From Vibrio ziniensis (GTDB taxonomy: Bacteria; Pseudomonadota; Gammaproteobacteria; Enterobacterales; Vibrionaceae), in NCBI RefSeq assembly GCF_011064285.1, contig NZ_CP049331.1, positions 2,728,001 through 2,792,000 of the forward strand: a DNA stretch of 64,000 nt, in the 5' to 3' direction. Under the pieces are notes generated by a model. That model did no database searches, was not told the DNA's origin, and worked only from the letters and a program-made list of their open reading frames with translations. Shown here piece after piece: positions 18,203-27,203 of this stretch (its first letter is position 1; each line of letters begins with the position of its first letter). The translations under genes and the position numbers were made by a program.

Positions 18203-18934
18203 ATGCGTATTCCCCGTGTCTATCATCCGCAGCCCATTACTCAGTTAGGCAAAATTAACCTCGACGACGATGCTGCAAACCACATTGGTCGGGTACTGCG
18301 CATGAAAGAAGGGCAAGAAATCCTACTGTTTGATGGTAGCGGTGCTGAATTCCCAGCAGTCATCAGCGAAAGTGGGAAAAAACACGTCACCGTTGATGTG
18401 ACTGAACGTGTTGAACGCAGCAATGAATCACCGCTTGATTTGCATTTAGGACAAGTGATTTCACGTGGCGATAAAATGGAATTCACTATCCAGAAATCGG
18501 TGGAATTGGGCGTCAACACCATTACTCCACTACTGTCTGAACGCTGTGGTATCAAGCTGGATGAAAAACGCTTTGAGAAAAAGCTTCAGCAATGGCAAAA
18601 AATCGCAATCAGTGCTTGCGAGCAATGTGGTCGCAATGTGGTCCCAGAAATTCGTCCCGTGATGGAACTAGAACAGTGGTGTGCAGAGCCAAGTGATGCA
18701 TTGAAACTGAACCTACATCCTCGCGCTCAATACTCAGTTAATACTCTTCCTGAACCGGTGACTAAAGTTCGTCTGTTAATCGGTCCTGAAGGTGGTCTTT
18801 CTGAAAAAGAAATCGATATGACCAGCAAATACAACTTTGAAGAAACGTTGCTTGGGCCTCGTGTCCTGCGTACAGAAACCGCAGCGTTAACCGCAATTAC
18901 AGCCTTACAAGTTCGTTTTGGCGATCTTGGATAA
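18203..18934 (+). CDS. rsmE: 16S rRNA m3U1498 methyltransferase RsmE
   Basis: 243 residues, the same as E. coli RsmE. SPOUT-type methyltransferase: an N-terminal PUA-like domain beginning MRIPRVYHP, then the knotted domain with [15 protein letters not shown] (~191-205) and [16 protein letters not shown] (~219-234). Modifies U1498 of 16S rRNA in the 30S subunit. ATG 18203 follows AGGAAACAAC; the upstream TTG at 18185 is not needed. Starts the rsmE-gshB-yqgE run with 12-26-bp gaps. Confidence 0.95.
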   Translation: MRIPRVYHPQPITQLGKINLDDDAANHIGRVLRMKEGQEILLFDGSGAEFPAVISESGKKHVTVDVTERVERSNESPLDLHLGQVISRGDKMEFTIQKSVELGVNTITPLLSERCGIKLDEKRFEKKLQQWQKIAISACEQCGRNVVPEIRPVMELEQWCAEPSDALKLNLHPRAQYSVNTLPEPVTKVRLLIGPEGGLSEKEIDMTSKYNFEETLLGPRVLRTETAALTAITALQVRFGDLG

Positions 18935-18946
18935 CGGAGAATTCCA

Positions 18947-19903
18947 ATGATTAAACTCGGCATCGTAATGGATCCAATTTCGTCCATTAATATCAAGAAA
19001 GATTCTAGCTTCGCGATGATGTTAGAAGCACAGCGTCGCGGCTATGAAATTCATTATATGGAGATGAATGATCTACACTTAGATCAAGGTGTGGCTGTCG
19101 CTGATACAAAAATCGTCACACTGAAAGAAGATCCAAAGGGTTGGTACGAGTTCAAATCAGAGCAAACAATTAAGTTATCTGAGTTAGACGCAGTGTTAAT
19201 GCGTAAAGATCCTCCTTTCGACACCGAGTACATTTACGCAACCTACATCCTAGAGCGTGCAGAAGATGAAGGTACGCTGATCGTCAACAAGCCACAAAGT
19301 CTACGTGACTGTAACGAAAAACTGTTTACTGCTTGGTTCCCAGAGCTAACACCAACCACTATCGTGACCCGTAAAGCAGAAAAAATTAAGCAATTCAGAG
19401 AGCAGCATGGCGATGTGATTTTAAAACCACTTGATGGCATGGGTGGTGCATCTATTTTCCGTGTGAAAGAAGGTGATCCAAACGTCTCTGTGATTATCGA
19501 AACACTAACCAATCACGGTCAAAATTACTGTATGGCGCAAACCTTCGTTCCAGATATTAGTAATGGTGACAAGCGTATTCTAGTGGTTGATGGTGAACCA
19601 ATGCCTTACTGCTTAGCTCGTATCCCTGCTAAAGGGGAAACGCGTGGTAACTTGGCAGCGGGTGGCCGTGGTGAACCTCGTCCACTGAGTGAAACCGATA
19701 AGAAAATTGCACTTGCAGTTGCACCAACACTAAAAGAAAAAGGTCTAATTTTTGTAGGACTCGATGTGATTGGAGATAAACTGACTGAAATTAACGTAAC
19801 CAGCCCAACCTGTATTCGTGAAATCGAGGCCGCTTACGATATCTCTATCACTGGCAAGTTAATGGATGCCATTGAGACACGCATTAAAGCAATGGCGATG
19901 TGA
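18947..19903 (+). CDS. gshB: Glutathione synthetase
   Basis: 318 residues (E. coli 316). ATP-grasp enzyme joining gamma-glutamylcysteine and glycine. N-terminal [17 protein letters not shown], the phosphate-binding loop [14 protein letters not shown] (~161-174), and the metal/ATP site [16 protein letters not shown] near the C-terminus (here LTEINVTSP). CGGAGA ribosome site 6 bp before ATG. Twelve bases after rsmE, so co-transcribed. Confidence 0.96.
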   Translation: MIKLGIVMDPISSINIKKDSSFAMMLEAQRRGYEIHYMEMNDLHLDQGVAVADTKIVTLKEDPKGWYEFKSEQTIKLSELDAVLMRKDPPFDTEYIYATYILERAEDEGTLIVNKPQSLRDCNEKLFTAWFPELTPTTIVTRKAEKIKQFREQHGDVILKPLDGMGGASIFRVKEGDPNVSVIIETLTNHGQNYCMAQTFVPDISNGDKRILVVDGEPMPYCLARIPAKGETRGNLAAGGRGEPRPLSETDKKIALAVAPTLKEKGLIFVGLDVIGDKLTEINVTSPTCIREIEAAYDISITGKLMDAIETRIKAMAM

Positions 19904-19929
19904 TACCAATCTTTGAGGTTGGAGATACT

Positions 19930-20493
19930 ATGAATCTTACTAATCATTTTCTCGTTGCTATGCCGAGCATGAAAGACCCTTACTTCAAACACAGTGTTAT
20001 TTACATCTGTGAACACAATGAAGAAGGTGCGATGGGGCTAATCATCAATTCGCCGATTGATATTACGGTCGGCAAAATGTTGAAACAGGTGGATGTTGAG
20101 CCTGCGTATCCTCAATCGCAAAGTAAAAGTCTCAAGGAGCCGGTTTTCAGCGGTGGTCCAGTGTCTGAAGATCGCGGTTTTATTCTGCACAGACCGAAAG
20201 ATCACTATGAATCGAGTATTCGCATGACGGATGATATCGCGGTAACGACTTCCAAAGATATCCTCACCGTTTTGGGTACCGATGCCGAACCAAAGGGCTA
20301 TCTGGTTGCACTTGGCTACTCTGGCTGGGAAGCGGGTCAGTTAGAAAGCGAGCTATCGGATAACTCATGGCTCACCATAGAGGCTGACTCAGATTTGATC
20401 TTTAATACTCCGATCAGAGATAAATGGAACAAAGCCATCCAGAAACTGGGCATAGATCCCGTTCAGTTATCTGGTGAAGCCGGTCACGCTTAA
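19930..20493 (+). CDS. yqgE: YqgE/AlgH family protein (UPF0301, DUF179)
   Basis: 187 residues, as in E. coli YqgE. Conserved [20 protein letters not shown] (~7-26) and [10 protein letters not shown] and [13 protein letters not shown] motifs. Function is not firmly established; Pseudomonas AlgH affects alginate genes. ATG 19930 with GGAG at 19921; an in-frame ATA/ATG-type extension from 19900 would overlap gshB and is rejected. Normally followed directly by ruvX, here separated from it by a repeat element. Confidence 0.92.
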   Translation: MNLTNHFLVAMPSMKDPYFKHSVIYICEHNEEGAMGLIINSPIDITVGKMLKQVDVEPAYPQSQSKSLKEPVFSGGPVSEDRGFILHRPKDHYESSIRMTDDIAVTTSKDILTVLGTDAEPKGYLVALGYSGWEAGQLESELSDNSWLTIEADSDLIFNTPIRDKWNKAIQKLGIDPVQLSGEAGHA

Positions 20494-20523
20494 ACAATAG
20501 TAGTCTCTTGCTCACTAATGTTC

Positions 20524-20658
20524 TGCACTTGGTTCTCCCCCTCAGTTGAGGGGGGAGTTAGAGGGGGTTGATTTCCACAGAACTTATTAATAATGCACTT
20601 TTGATTAAGTTCCGTGGAAACAACCCCACCCAGCCTCCCCTTCAAAAGGGGAGGAGCT
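20524..20658 (+). repeat. GC-hairpin-flanked ~135-bp element, copy 1
   Basis: Both ends carry GC-rich hairpins (CCCCTCAGTTGAGGGG at the left, CTCCCCTTCAAAAGGGGAG at the right) around an AT-rich centre. A closely similar copy in opposite orientation is at 57879-58010. It lies in the yqgE-ruvX gap. Confidence 0.8.
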
Positions 20659-20685
20659 AAAAAATGAAATAATTAAGAGTTTTAC

Positions 20686-21111
20686 ATGTCTCGAACTATT
20701 ATGGCTTTCGACTACGGAACCAAAAGTATTGGTAGCGCCATTGGTCAGGAAATTACAGGTACAGCCTCACCACTCAAAGCATTTAAAGCCAATGATGGGA
20801 TTCCTAATTGGGATGACATCGAAAAGCAATTAAAAGAGTGGAAACCAGACCTTGTGGTTGTGGGTTTACCTACTGACTTACACGGAAAAGATTTGGAAAC
20901 CATTACCCCAAGAGCCAAAAAATTTGCTCAGCGTCTACATGGACGGTTTGGTGTTCAAGTAGAACTGCATGATGAGCGCTTATCAACCGCAGAAGCGCGA
21001 GCTGAACTTTTCTCTATGGGCGGCTATAAGGCGTTAAGCAAAGGCAACATTGACTGCCAATCAGCGGTGATCATTTTAGAAAGCTGGTTTGAAAGCCAGT
21101 GGGGTGAATAA
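20686..21111 (+). CDS. ruvX: Putative pre-16S rRNA nuclease YqgF/RuvX
   Basis: 141 residues (E. coli 138). RNase H-like fold with catalytic acidic residues in [14 protein letters not shown] (~8-21), [10 protein letters not shown] (~63-72) and [10 protein letters not shown] (~101-110). Known to act in 5' processing of 16S rRNA; also called a Holliday-junction resolvase-like protein. The stop is immediately followed by a 168-bp repeat element. Confidence 0.93.
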   Translation: MSRTIMAFDYGTKSIGSAIGQEITGTASPLKAFKANDGIPNWDDIEKQLKEWKPDLVVVGLPTDLHGKDLETITPRAKKFAQRLHGRFGVQVELHDERLSTAEARAELFSMGGYKALSKGNIDCQSAVIILESWFESQWGE

Positions 21112-21279
21112 TACCATTCTGGAAAATTTCCTGATCAGTGAATGGGCGTTGATAAGCAAACCCTCCGAGCCATGGATGGCTCGGCGGAGCTTCAGGGATG
21201 AATGAATGCGCGTTTGCGTTTGACGCCCATTCGCTGCTCGCCGATGCTCAATCTGATCATATTTTTATCTAGGATTGTA
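21112..21279 (+). repeat. ~167-bp palindromic element, copy 1
   Basis: Begins TACCATTCTGGA at the base after the ruvX stop and ends TCTAGGATTGTA. Internal dyads GAATGGGCGT/TTGACGCCCATTC and CCGAGCCA/TGGCTCGG predict a strongly folded element. Four further copies are at 29977, 34593 (inverted), 50572 and 59525. Confidence 0.88.
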
Positions 21280-21304
21280 AAAACCCTACGCTGAAAGCAG
21301 AGAC

Positions 21305-21334
21305 AAAAAACGCGCTTTATCAGCGCGTTTTTTA
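21305..21334. terminator. Bidirectional terminator, ruvX / pilU
   Basis: ACGCGCT-TTATC-AGCGCGT hairpin with A-run left and T-run right, between convergent ruvX and pilU. Confidence 0.88.
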
Positions 21335-22441
21335 TTAGTTCATATCGATTTTCACATTCGCGAGAGAACTTGAACTCGGAGCATCTCCACGCTGAGTTTT
21401 AAGCATCATCCGTAAGTCATTGGCTGAGTCAGCACTGTGCATTGCATCTTGCTCGGTGATCTTATCTTCCACCAGCAAATGATATAACGCTTGATCGAAG
21501 GTCTGCATGCCAATCTCTTTGGACTTCGCCATCGTCGATTTCAACTCATGCAACTCTCCTTTGCGAATCAAATCTGATACGCGAGGTGAATTGAGTAATA
21601 TCTCAAACACACCGTGACGACCTTTACCATTTTTATCACGAATCAGTTGCTGCCCTACCACGCCACGCAAGTTCATCGACAAATCAAACAAGAACTGTTC
21701 TTTCTGCTCTTTAGGTACTAGGTGAAGAATACGCTCTAACGCTTGGTTGGCGTTGTTAGCGTGCAAGGTTGCCATACACAAGTGCCCCGTTTCAGCAAAG
21801 GTCATCGCGTATTCCATGGTTTCACGACTGCGGATTTCACCAATCAAAATCATGTCTGGCGCTTGGCGAAGGGAATTCTTCAGTGCTACTTCGTAGCTCT
21901 CAGTATCCAAACCAACCTCACGCTGGGTGACGATGCATTTTTGATGCTCGTGAACAAATTCAATCGGGTCTTCAACCGTTAAGATATGCCCTGTTCGATG
22001 ACAATTACGATACCCTGTCATTGCAGCCATGGTGGTGGATTTACCAGAGCCTGTCGCACCAACGACCAACACCAAGCCTCGCTTGGCAATCGAGAGATCC
22101 TGCAACACCGCAGGCAGATTGAGTTCTTCAAATGTCGGAATTTGTGTTTCGATGCGTCGAATCACGGCGCCCGGTAGCTCACGCTGGAAAAAGGCACTCA
22201 CCCTGAAACGCCCATTCCCTCTTACAATGGCAAAATTCGCTTCGTGTGATGATTTAAACTCAGACTCGCGTTCTGCATCCATCATTTCATGTAATAAGGA
22301 AAACACCTCTTGCTGTGAAAGCTTCTCCCCCTGCGGACGCATCTCACCATCGACACGTAACAGTACCGGCGCGCCGACGGTGATGTACAAATCTGACGCT
22401 TTTAGCGAGGTCATCGCTTCAAGGTAGTGATTCAATTCCAT
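21335..22441 (-). CDS. pilU: Type IV pilus retraction ATPase PilU
   Basis: 368 residues, typical for PilU. Secretion-ATPase fold: Walker A VGATGSGKSTTMAAM (~126-140), Walker B/Asp box DMILIGEIRSRETMEYA, and the His box CMATLHANNANQALERI. PilU works with PilT in pilus depolymerisation at the inner membrane. Starts 11 bp after the pilT stop, so the two form an operon. Confidence 0.94.
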   Translation of the reverse strand: MELNHYLEAMTSLKASDLYITVGAPVLLRVDGEMRPQGEKLSQQEVFSLLHEMMDAERESEFKSSHEANFAIVRGNGRFRVSAFFQRELPGAVIRRIETQIPTFEELNLPAVLQDLSIAKRGLVLVVGATGSGKSTTMAAMTGYRNCHRTGHILTVEDPIEFVHEHQKCIVTQREVGLDTESYEVALKNSLRQAPDMILIGEIRSRETMEYAMTFAETGHLCMATLHANNANQALERILHLVPKEQKEQFLFDLSMNLRGVVGQQLIRDKNGKGRHGVFEILLNSPRVSDLIRKGELHELKSTMAKSKEIGMQTFDQALYHLLVEDKITEQDAMHSADSANDLRMMLKTQRGDAPSSSSLANVKIDMN

Positions 22442-22452
22442 TTCATTCGCTC

Positions 22453-23490
22453 TTAAAAAGTAGAGATTTCAGACTCGATCTTCTTCTGTACTTCAGCCGG
22501 TTCTACTAGCCCCTTAGCAATCAACTGCTTAGAATTTTGCTCCATCGTCTGCATACCATGCGCAGCACCAGTTTGGATGATCGAATACATCTGCGCCACT
22601 TTATCTTCACGGATCAAGTTACGAATTGCAGGTGTTGCTAACATGATCTCATGGCAAGCAACTCGTCCACCGCCAGTACGTTTTAGCAGCTTCTGTGCAA
22701 TCACCGCACGTAATGATTCAGACAACATAGAACGCACCATGTCTTTATCGTTTCCCGGAAACACATCAATAATACGGTCAATGGTTTTTGCCGCAGAACT
22801 GGTATGCAATGTACCGAACACTAGGTGTCCTGTTTCCGCAGCAGTCAGAGCCAAACTAATGGTCTCTTGGTCACGCAACTCACCCACCAAAATGACGTCT
22901 GGGTCTTCACGCAATGCAGAACGAAGTGCATTCTTGAAACTGTGTGTATCGCGGTGAACTTCACGTTGGTTGATCAAACACTTATCGTTGCTATGAACGA
23001 ATTCGATTGGATCTTCAATGGTAAGAATATGCTTGTTGTGATTCTTGTTGATGTAATCAACCATCGCTGCCAAGGTGGTTGATTTACCAGAACCCGTAGG
23101 TCCAGTCACCAAAACCAGACCTTTTTCATAATTGGCAATTTTGCTGAAAATCTCTGGCGCATCTAACTGGTCAAGAGTAGGAATCACTGTCGGGATAGTA
23201 CGGAATACAGCAGAGCAGCCACGAGCCTGATGGAAAGCGTTGACACGGAATCGTCCAACATCCGGCAGTTCAAATGAAAAATCCACTTCGAGTTTCTCTT
23301 CAAACTCACTACGCTGAGCATCATTCATTACTTCAAACACTAGGCGATGAACATCCGCATGAGTAAAAGCAGGTACGCCAAGCTTTCTTACTTCTCCATC
23401 TATCCGTACCATAGGAGGAACACCTGCAGAAAGATGTAGATCTGACGCATTATGCTTTACACTAAAATCCAGTAACTCAGCGATATTCAT
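22453..23490 (-). CDS. pilT: Type IV pilus retraction ATPase PilT
   Basis: 345 residues, typical for PilT. Walker A VTGPTGSGKSTTLAAM (~129-144), Asp box DVILVGELRDQETISLALTAAETGH, His box FGTLHTSSAAKTIDRIIDVFP and the C-terminal AIRNLIREDK helix typical of PilT. Drives pilus retraction for twitching and DNA uptake. First gene of the pilT-pilU operon, divergent from yggS with a 44-bp gap that must hold both promoters. Confidence 0.96.
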   Translation of the reverse strand: MNIAELLDFSVKHNASDLHLSAGVPPMVRIDGEVRKLGVPAFTHADVHRLVFEVMNDAQRSEFEEKLEVDFSFELPDVGRFRVNAFHQARGCSAVFRTIPTVIPTLDQLDAPEIFSKIANYEKGLVLVTGPTGSGKSTTLAAMVDYINKNHNKHILTIEDPIEFVHSNDKCLINQREVHRDTHSFKNALRSALREDPDVILVGELRDQETISLALTAAETGHLVFGTLHTSSAAKTIDRIIDVFPGNDKDMVRSMLSESLRAVIAQKLLKRTGGGRVACHEIMLATPAIRNLIREDKVAQMYSIIQTGAAHGMQTMEQNSKQLIAKGLVEPAEVQKKIESEISTF

Positions 23491-23534
23491 TTATTTCTTT
23501 TCCTTAGGGTCTATTGACCAAATAAAGTCAGGCT

Positions 23535-24239
23535 ATGAGTAGTATTCAACAAAATATCAAAGATATCATTTCACAAATTGAAAGTGCGCAACAAAAGTGT
23601 GGACGTACTCCAGACTCTGTGCAACTTCTCGCAGTGAGTAAAACCAAACCTGCCGAGGCAGTTCTAGAAGCGGCACAAGCCGGACAACGCAGTTTCGGTG
23701 AAAACTATGTGCAAGAAGGTGTCGAAAAGGTTCAGTATTTTCAACAAAATTATCCTGAGCTTAAGCTAGAATGGCACTTTATTGGACCACTACAATCAAA
23801 TAAAACTCGTCTTATCGCTGAAAACTTCGATTGGATGCACACCATTGACCGGGCAAAAATCGCTCAACGCCTCAGTGAGCAAAGACCATCGAATCTTCCG
23901 CCATTACAAGTATTGATTCAGGTTAACACCAGTGGTGAAGCATCCAAATCAGGCATTTCCGAAAATGAAGTATTTGAACTGGCTGAATTGATTTCTGGCT
24001 TACCAAACCTCATGTTAAGAGGATTGATGTCGATTCCTGAGAATGTCTCAGATTATGAATCCCAATTTGCTGCGTTTAAGAAACTGGCGGATTTGAAAAC
24101 CAAATTGGCTGAAAAATTCCCGAATATCGATACCCTATCCATGGGTATGAGTGGCGATATGGAAGCTGCGATTGCCGCTGGTAGCACCATAGTTCGTATC
24201 GGTACAGCTGTATTTGGTCAGCGTGACTATAGTCATTAG
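23535..24239 (+). CDS. yggS: PLP homeostasis protein YggS
   Basis: 234 residues (E. coli YggS 234). Fold-III PLP-binding protein; the PLP lysine is in LLAVSKTKP (~31-39), with HFIGPLQSNK and SMGMSGDMEAAI (phosphate-binding, ~201-212). Has no known enzymatic activity; involved in vitamin B6 and amino/keto-acid balance. Linkage to proC and yggT is conserved. ATG at 23535. Confidence 0.95.
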   Translation: MSSIQQNIKDIISQIESAQQKCGRTPDSVQLLAVSKTKPAEAVLEAAQAGQRSFGENYVQEGVEKVQYFQQNYPELKLEWHFIGPLQSNKTRLIAENFDWMHTIDRAKIAQRLSEQRPSNLPPLQVLIQVNTSGEASKSGISENEVFELAELISGLPNLMLRGLMSIPENVSDYESQFAAFKKLADLKTKLAEKFPNIDTLSMGMSGDMEAAIAAGSTIVRIGTAVFGQRDYSH

Positions 24240-24334
24240 CAAAAAAAGCAGTCATTAAGAAAGATAGTCATTAACAAAAATGACTATCGCTAACAAAAGA
24301 ACTAACACTAAAAATTTTGGATAGAAGAGCAGAC

Positions 24335-25153
24335 ATGGAACAAAGAACAATCGCGTTTATTGGTGCGGGTAATATGGCTCATGCGATTATCGCAGGTTTA
24401 GTGGCAAGCGGTTACGATGCAAAGAAAATCATCGCAACAGCGCCTTCAGAAACTCGTCGTAAACCGCTGGAAGAGAAATACGGTATTCGTACCACCAGCG
24501 ATAACCTTGCTGCAGCCCATGAAGCCGATGTGGTTGTGATGGCAGTAAAACCACAACTAATGGCAGAAGTGTGTGCACCTCTACAAGCTGTCGACTATTC
24601 AAACAAACTGGTGATCTCAATTGCTGCCGGTGTTTCAGTGGCTCGCTTCAACGAAATGCTGGCAACCGAACTACAACTGGTTCGCGTGATGCCAAACACA
24701 CCTTCGTTAGTGAACAAAGGTATGGCTGGACTTTATGCTGCAAATTCTGTTTCTCAACAAGACAAAGATTTCACCTCACAACTGATGTCTGCGGTGGGTG
24801 AGGTTTGCTGGGTAGAACAAGAGTCTGGCATCAACAGTGTCATTGCGGCTGCAGGTAGTGCCCCAGCGTATTTCTTCCTTTTCATGCAAGCTATGCAACA
24901 AGAAGCGATGGCACAAGGTTTTGATGAACAAACAGCACGTCTGCTTGTCCAACAAGCGGCTCTGGGCGCTGCGGAAATGGTACAAGCTAACCCTGATGTC
25001 TCGCTGGCAACACTACGTGAACAGGTGACATCTAAAGGCGGTACGACAGCTGAAGCTATCCGTACATTCAATGAAAATCATCTCTCAGAGATTGTTGCTA
25101 AGGCGATGCAAGCTGCGGTAACAAGAGCGGAAGAGATGGAAAAACTATTTTAA
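24335..25153 (+). CDS. proC: Pyrroline-5-carboxylate reductase
   Basis: 272 residues (E. coli 269). Last step of proline synthesis. Rossmann GAGNMAHAIIAGLVASG (~10-26), VMPNTPSLVNKGMAG (~117-131) and the C-terminal signature LREQVTSKGGTTAEAI (~230-245). I use ATG 24335 (AGAGCAG upstream); an in-frame alternative start at 24317 would add six residues. The 95-bp gap before it contains short repeated text (CATTAAnAAA) but no clear element. Confidence 0.96.
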   Translation: MEQRTIAFIGAGNMAHAIIAGLVASGYDAKKIIATAPSETRRKPLEEKYGIRTTSDNLAAAHEADVVVMAVKPQLMAEVCAPLQAVDYSNKLVISIAAGVSVARFNEMLATELQLVRVMPNTPSLVNKGMAGLYAANSVSQQDKDFTSQLMSAVGEVCWVEQESGINSVIAAAGSAPAYFFLFMQAMQQEAMAQGFDEQTARLLVQQAALGAAEMVQANPDVSLATLREQVTSKGGTTAEAIRTFNENHLSEIVAKAMQAAVTRAEEMEKLF

Positions 25154-25181
25154 TTAGCGCAACTCAAACTAAGGGCTCTCT

Positions 25182-25739
25182 ATGAATTCTATGAGTTTTC
25201 TAATCTCCACCGTGTTCGACCTGTACATCATGGTCGTGATTCTACGTATCTGGCTACAAGCGGCACGTGCAGATTTTTACAACCCATTTTCTCAATTTAT
25301 CGTCAAGGCAACTCAACCGGTAGTAGCACCACTGCGTCGTGTTATTCCATCTTTGGGCAGCATTGATTTAGCAACGGTTCTCTTTGCTTACGTATTATGT
25401 GTAGTGAAGTTCGTTGTGTTGATTCTTATTGCATCTAAAGGCGCAGTAAGCTTCAGTACTGACTTCCTATTCCTAGGTTTGCTATCACTAGTGAAAGCGG
25501 CTGGTGGTCTACTTTTCTGGGTACTGTTGCTACGTGCAATTCTCAGTTGGATTAGCCAAGGTCGCAGCCCGATTGAATACGTATTCCATCAATTAACTGA
25601 GCCGATGCTTGCACCGATTCGTCGTATTCTGCCAGCACTAGGTGGCATTGATTTGAGTGTATTGGTGCTGTTCATTGTGCTGCAGTTTGCCAACTTTCTG
25701 ATGGGCGACATCATTGGCCCTATCTGGTATCAACTATAA
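25182..25739 (+). CDS. yggT: YggT family membrane protein
   Basis: 185 residues with two tandem YGGT modules, each with a hydrophobic helix pair and the signature [20 protein letters not shown] / [20 protein letters not shown] (first ~46-65, second ~136-155). The family is linked to osmotic/ion tolerance but its mechanism is unknown. Stop codon overlaps the next start as TAATG. Confidence 0.92.
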   Translation: MNSMSFLISTVFDLYIMVVILRIWLQAARADFYNPFSQFIVKATQPVVAPLRRVIPSLGSIDLATVLFAYVLCVVKFVVLILIASKGAVSFSTDFLFLGLLSLVKAAGGLLFWVLLLRAILSWISQGRSPIEYVFHQLTEPMLAPIRRILPALGGIDLSVLVLFIVLQFANFLMGDIIGPIWYQL

Positions 25740-26029
25740 TGAAAGTAGCTTGGTTTGATGGCGACGACTTGATTTTAAGGCTCTATATCCAGCCTAAAGC
25801 AAGTCGTGACAGCATTGTTGGTCTACACGGTGAGGAGCTAAAAATAGCGATCACCGCGCCACCTGTAGACGGCAAAGCCAATGCCCATCTCACCAAATAT
25901 TTAGCCAAACAATGCAAAGTAGCTAAAGGGCTGATAGCAATAGAAAAAGGTGAACTGGGCAGACATAAGCAAATCAGAATTATTGCGCCTGCCGAGATAC
26001 CTCAAGAAATTCAAGCCATTATTCAATAA
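25739..26029 (+). CDS. yggU: YggU family protein (DUF167)
   Basis: 96 residues, typical of DUF167. Conserved [19 protein letters not shown] (~18-36) and [18 protein letters not shown] (~39-56). Function unknown. Its ATG overlaps the yggT stop by one base, indicating translational coupling. Confidence 0.92.
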   Translation: MKVAWFDGDDLILRLYIQPKASRDSIVGLHGEELKIAITAPPVDGKANAHLTKYLAKQCKVAKGLIAIEKGELGRHKQIRIIAPAEIPQEIQAIIQ

Positions 26030-26038
26030 CGACACTTT

Positions 26039-26067
26039 CATTCCCCACTCATGTGGGGAATGTTTTT
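26039..26067 (+). terminator. yggU terminator
   Basis: Perfect 10-bp stem CATTCCCCAC/GTGGGGAATG with a 4-nt loop and five T, 10 bp after the yggU stop. Ends the yggS-proC-yggT-yggU unit. Confidence 0.9.
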
Positions 26068-26115
26068 AGCTAGCATTATTTTTATAACTAAATTTTCATA
26101 ACAAAGGAAATGATC

Positions 26116-26547
26116 ATGCGCCAGTGGATGATAGCCCTACTACTCACCTTCATCGCTCTGCCAAGCTCAGCAGAACAGTTTCAGAACATCAAAGATGTTG
26201 AAGTACACTACTCTGCCTTTAATTCAACGTTTCTAACGCCACAAGTGGCCCGCAGCTACAAACTCACTCGTAATGGTTATTCTGCTATTTTGAATATCAG
26301 TGTGTTGGATACCTCATCGCTTGGTAAACCAGCGGTTGAAGCAAAAGTTTCAGGCAATGTGAGAAGCTTGTTGGGCAATATTCGAAACTTGGAGTTCAGT
26401 GAAATCAAAGAAGGCGAAGCCATCTACTACTTAGCTGAATTTCCGATTAATAACGAAGAAGATTTAATATTTGATATCGACGTTAATGCTGGCAATAAAG
26501 GCGCAGGCAAAGTTAAATTCACCCAAAAATTTTATGTTGAAGAATAA
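26116..26547 (+). CDS. DUF4426 family exported protein
   Basis: 143 residues with a signal peptide (residues ~1-19, ending PSSA-E). The mature part is beta-rich with VEVHYSAFNSTFLTP and GYSAILNISVLD, matching the DUF4426 family found mainly in Vibrio and relatives. Role unknown, presumably periplasmic. ATG 26116 has AAAGGA seven bases before it; ATG 26110 is too close to that site. It sits between yggU and rdgB and may be co-transcribed with rdgB. Confidence 0.8.
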   Translation: MRQWMIALLLTFIALPSSAEQFQNIKDVEVHYSAFNSTFLTPQVARSYKLTRNGYSAILNISVLDTSSLGKPAVEAKVSGNVRSLLGNIRNLEFSEIKEGEAIYYLAEFPINNEEDLIFDIDVNAGNKGAGKVKFTQKFYVEE

Positions 26548-26606
26548 GGTCCACTGAGATCAGTTCTTTGGCAATAATAACGTCGAACACATAGAGATAA
26601 CAGAAA

Positions 26607-27203
26607 ATGAAAAAGATTGTATTAGCGACCGGCAACCAAGGTAAAGTTCGCGAAATGGCTGACCTATTGGCAGACTTCGGTTTCGACGTAGTTGCTCAAA
26701 GCGAATTAAACGTTTCGGAAGTAGCCGAAACAGGCACCACTTTCATTGAAAACGCGATTATCAAAGCGCGCCATGCAGCAAAAGAGACAGGCTTACCAGC
26801 CATTGCCGATGATTCTGGCTTAGAAGTCGATTATCTGAAAGGCGCACCAGGCATTTATTCCGCTCGCTACGCTGGTGAAGGTGCGACTGATCAACAGAAC
26901 CTCGAAAAGCTGCTTCAAGCAATGCAGGGCGTTCCTGAAGAACAGCGTAGTGCACGTTTCCACTGCGTGTTAGTTTTAATGCGCCACGAAAACGACCCAA
27001 CTCCGATTGTCTGCCACGGCAAATGGGAAGGTCGTATTTTAGAGCAAGCACACGGCACCAATGGCTTTGGCTATGACCCGATTTTCTTTGTTCCACAGGA
27101 GAACTGCGCATCAGCAGAATTAGAGCCTGCACGTAAGAAGCAGCTTTCTCACCGAGCTAAAGCTCTACATAAGCTTTTCCAAGCGATTAAAGAGCAACAT
27201 TAA
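26607..27203 (+). CDS. rdgB: XTP/dITP pyrophosphatase RdgB
   Basis: 198 residues (E. coli 197). Removes non-canonical purine triphosphates. Substrate/metal residues in [13 protein letters not shown] (~5-17), the [23 protein letters not shown] run (around 68-90; read in two parts) and the C-terminal [10 protein letters not shown]. Stop overlaps the hemW start as TAATG. Confidence 0.95.
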   Translation: MKKIVLATGNQGKVREMADLLADFGFDVVAQSELNVSEVAETGTTFIENAIIKARHAAKETGLPAIADDSGLEVDYLKGAPGIYSARYAGEGATDQQNLEKLLQAMQGVPEEQRSARFHCVLVLMRHENDPTPIVCHGKWEGRILEQAHGTNGFGYDPIFFVPQENCASAELEPARKKQLSHRAKALHKLFQAIKEQH

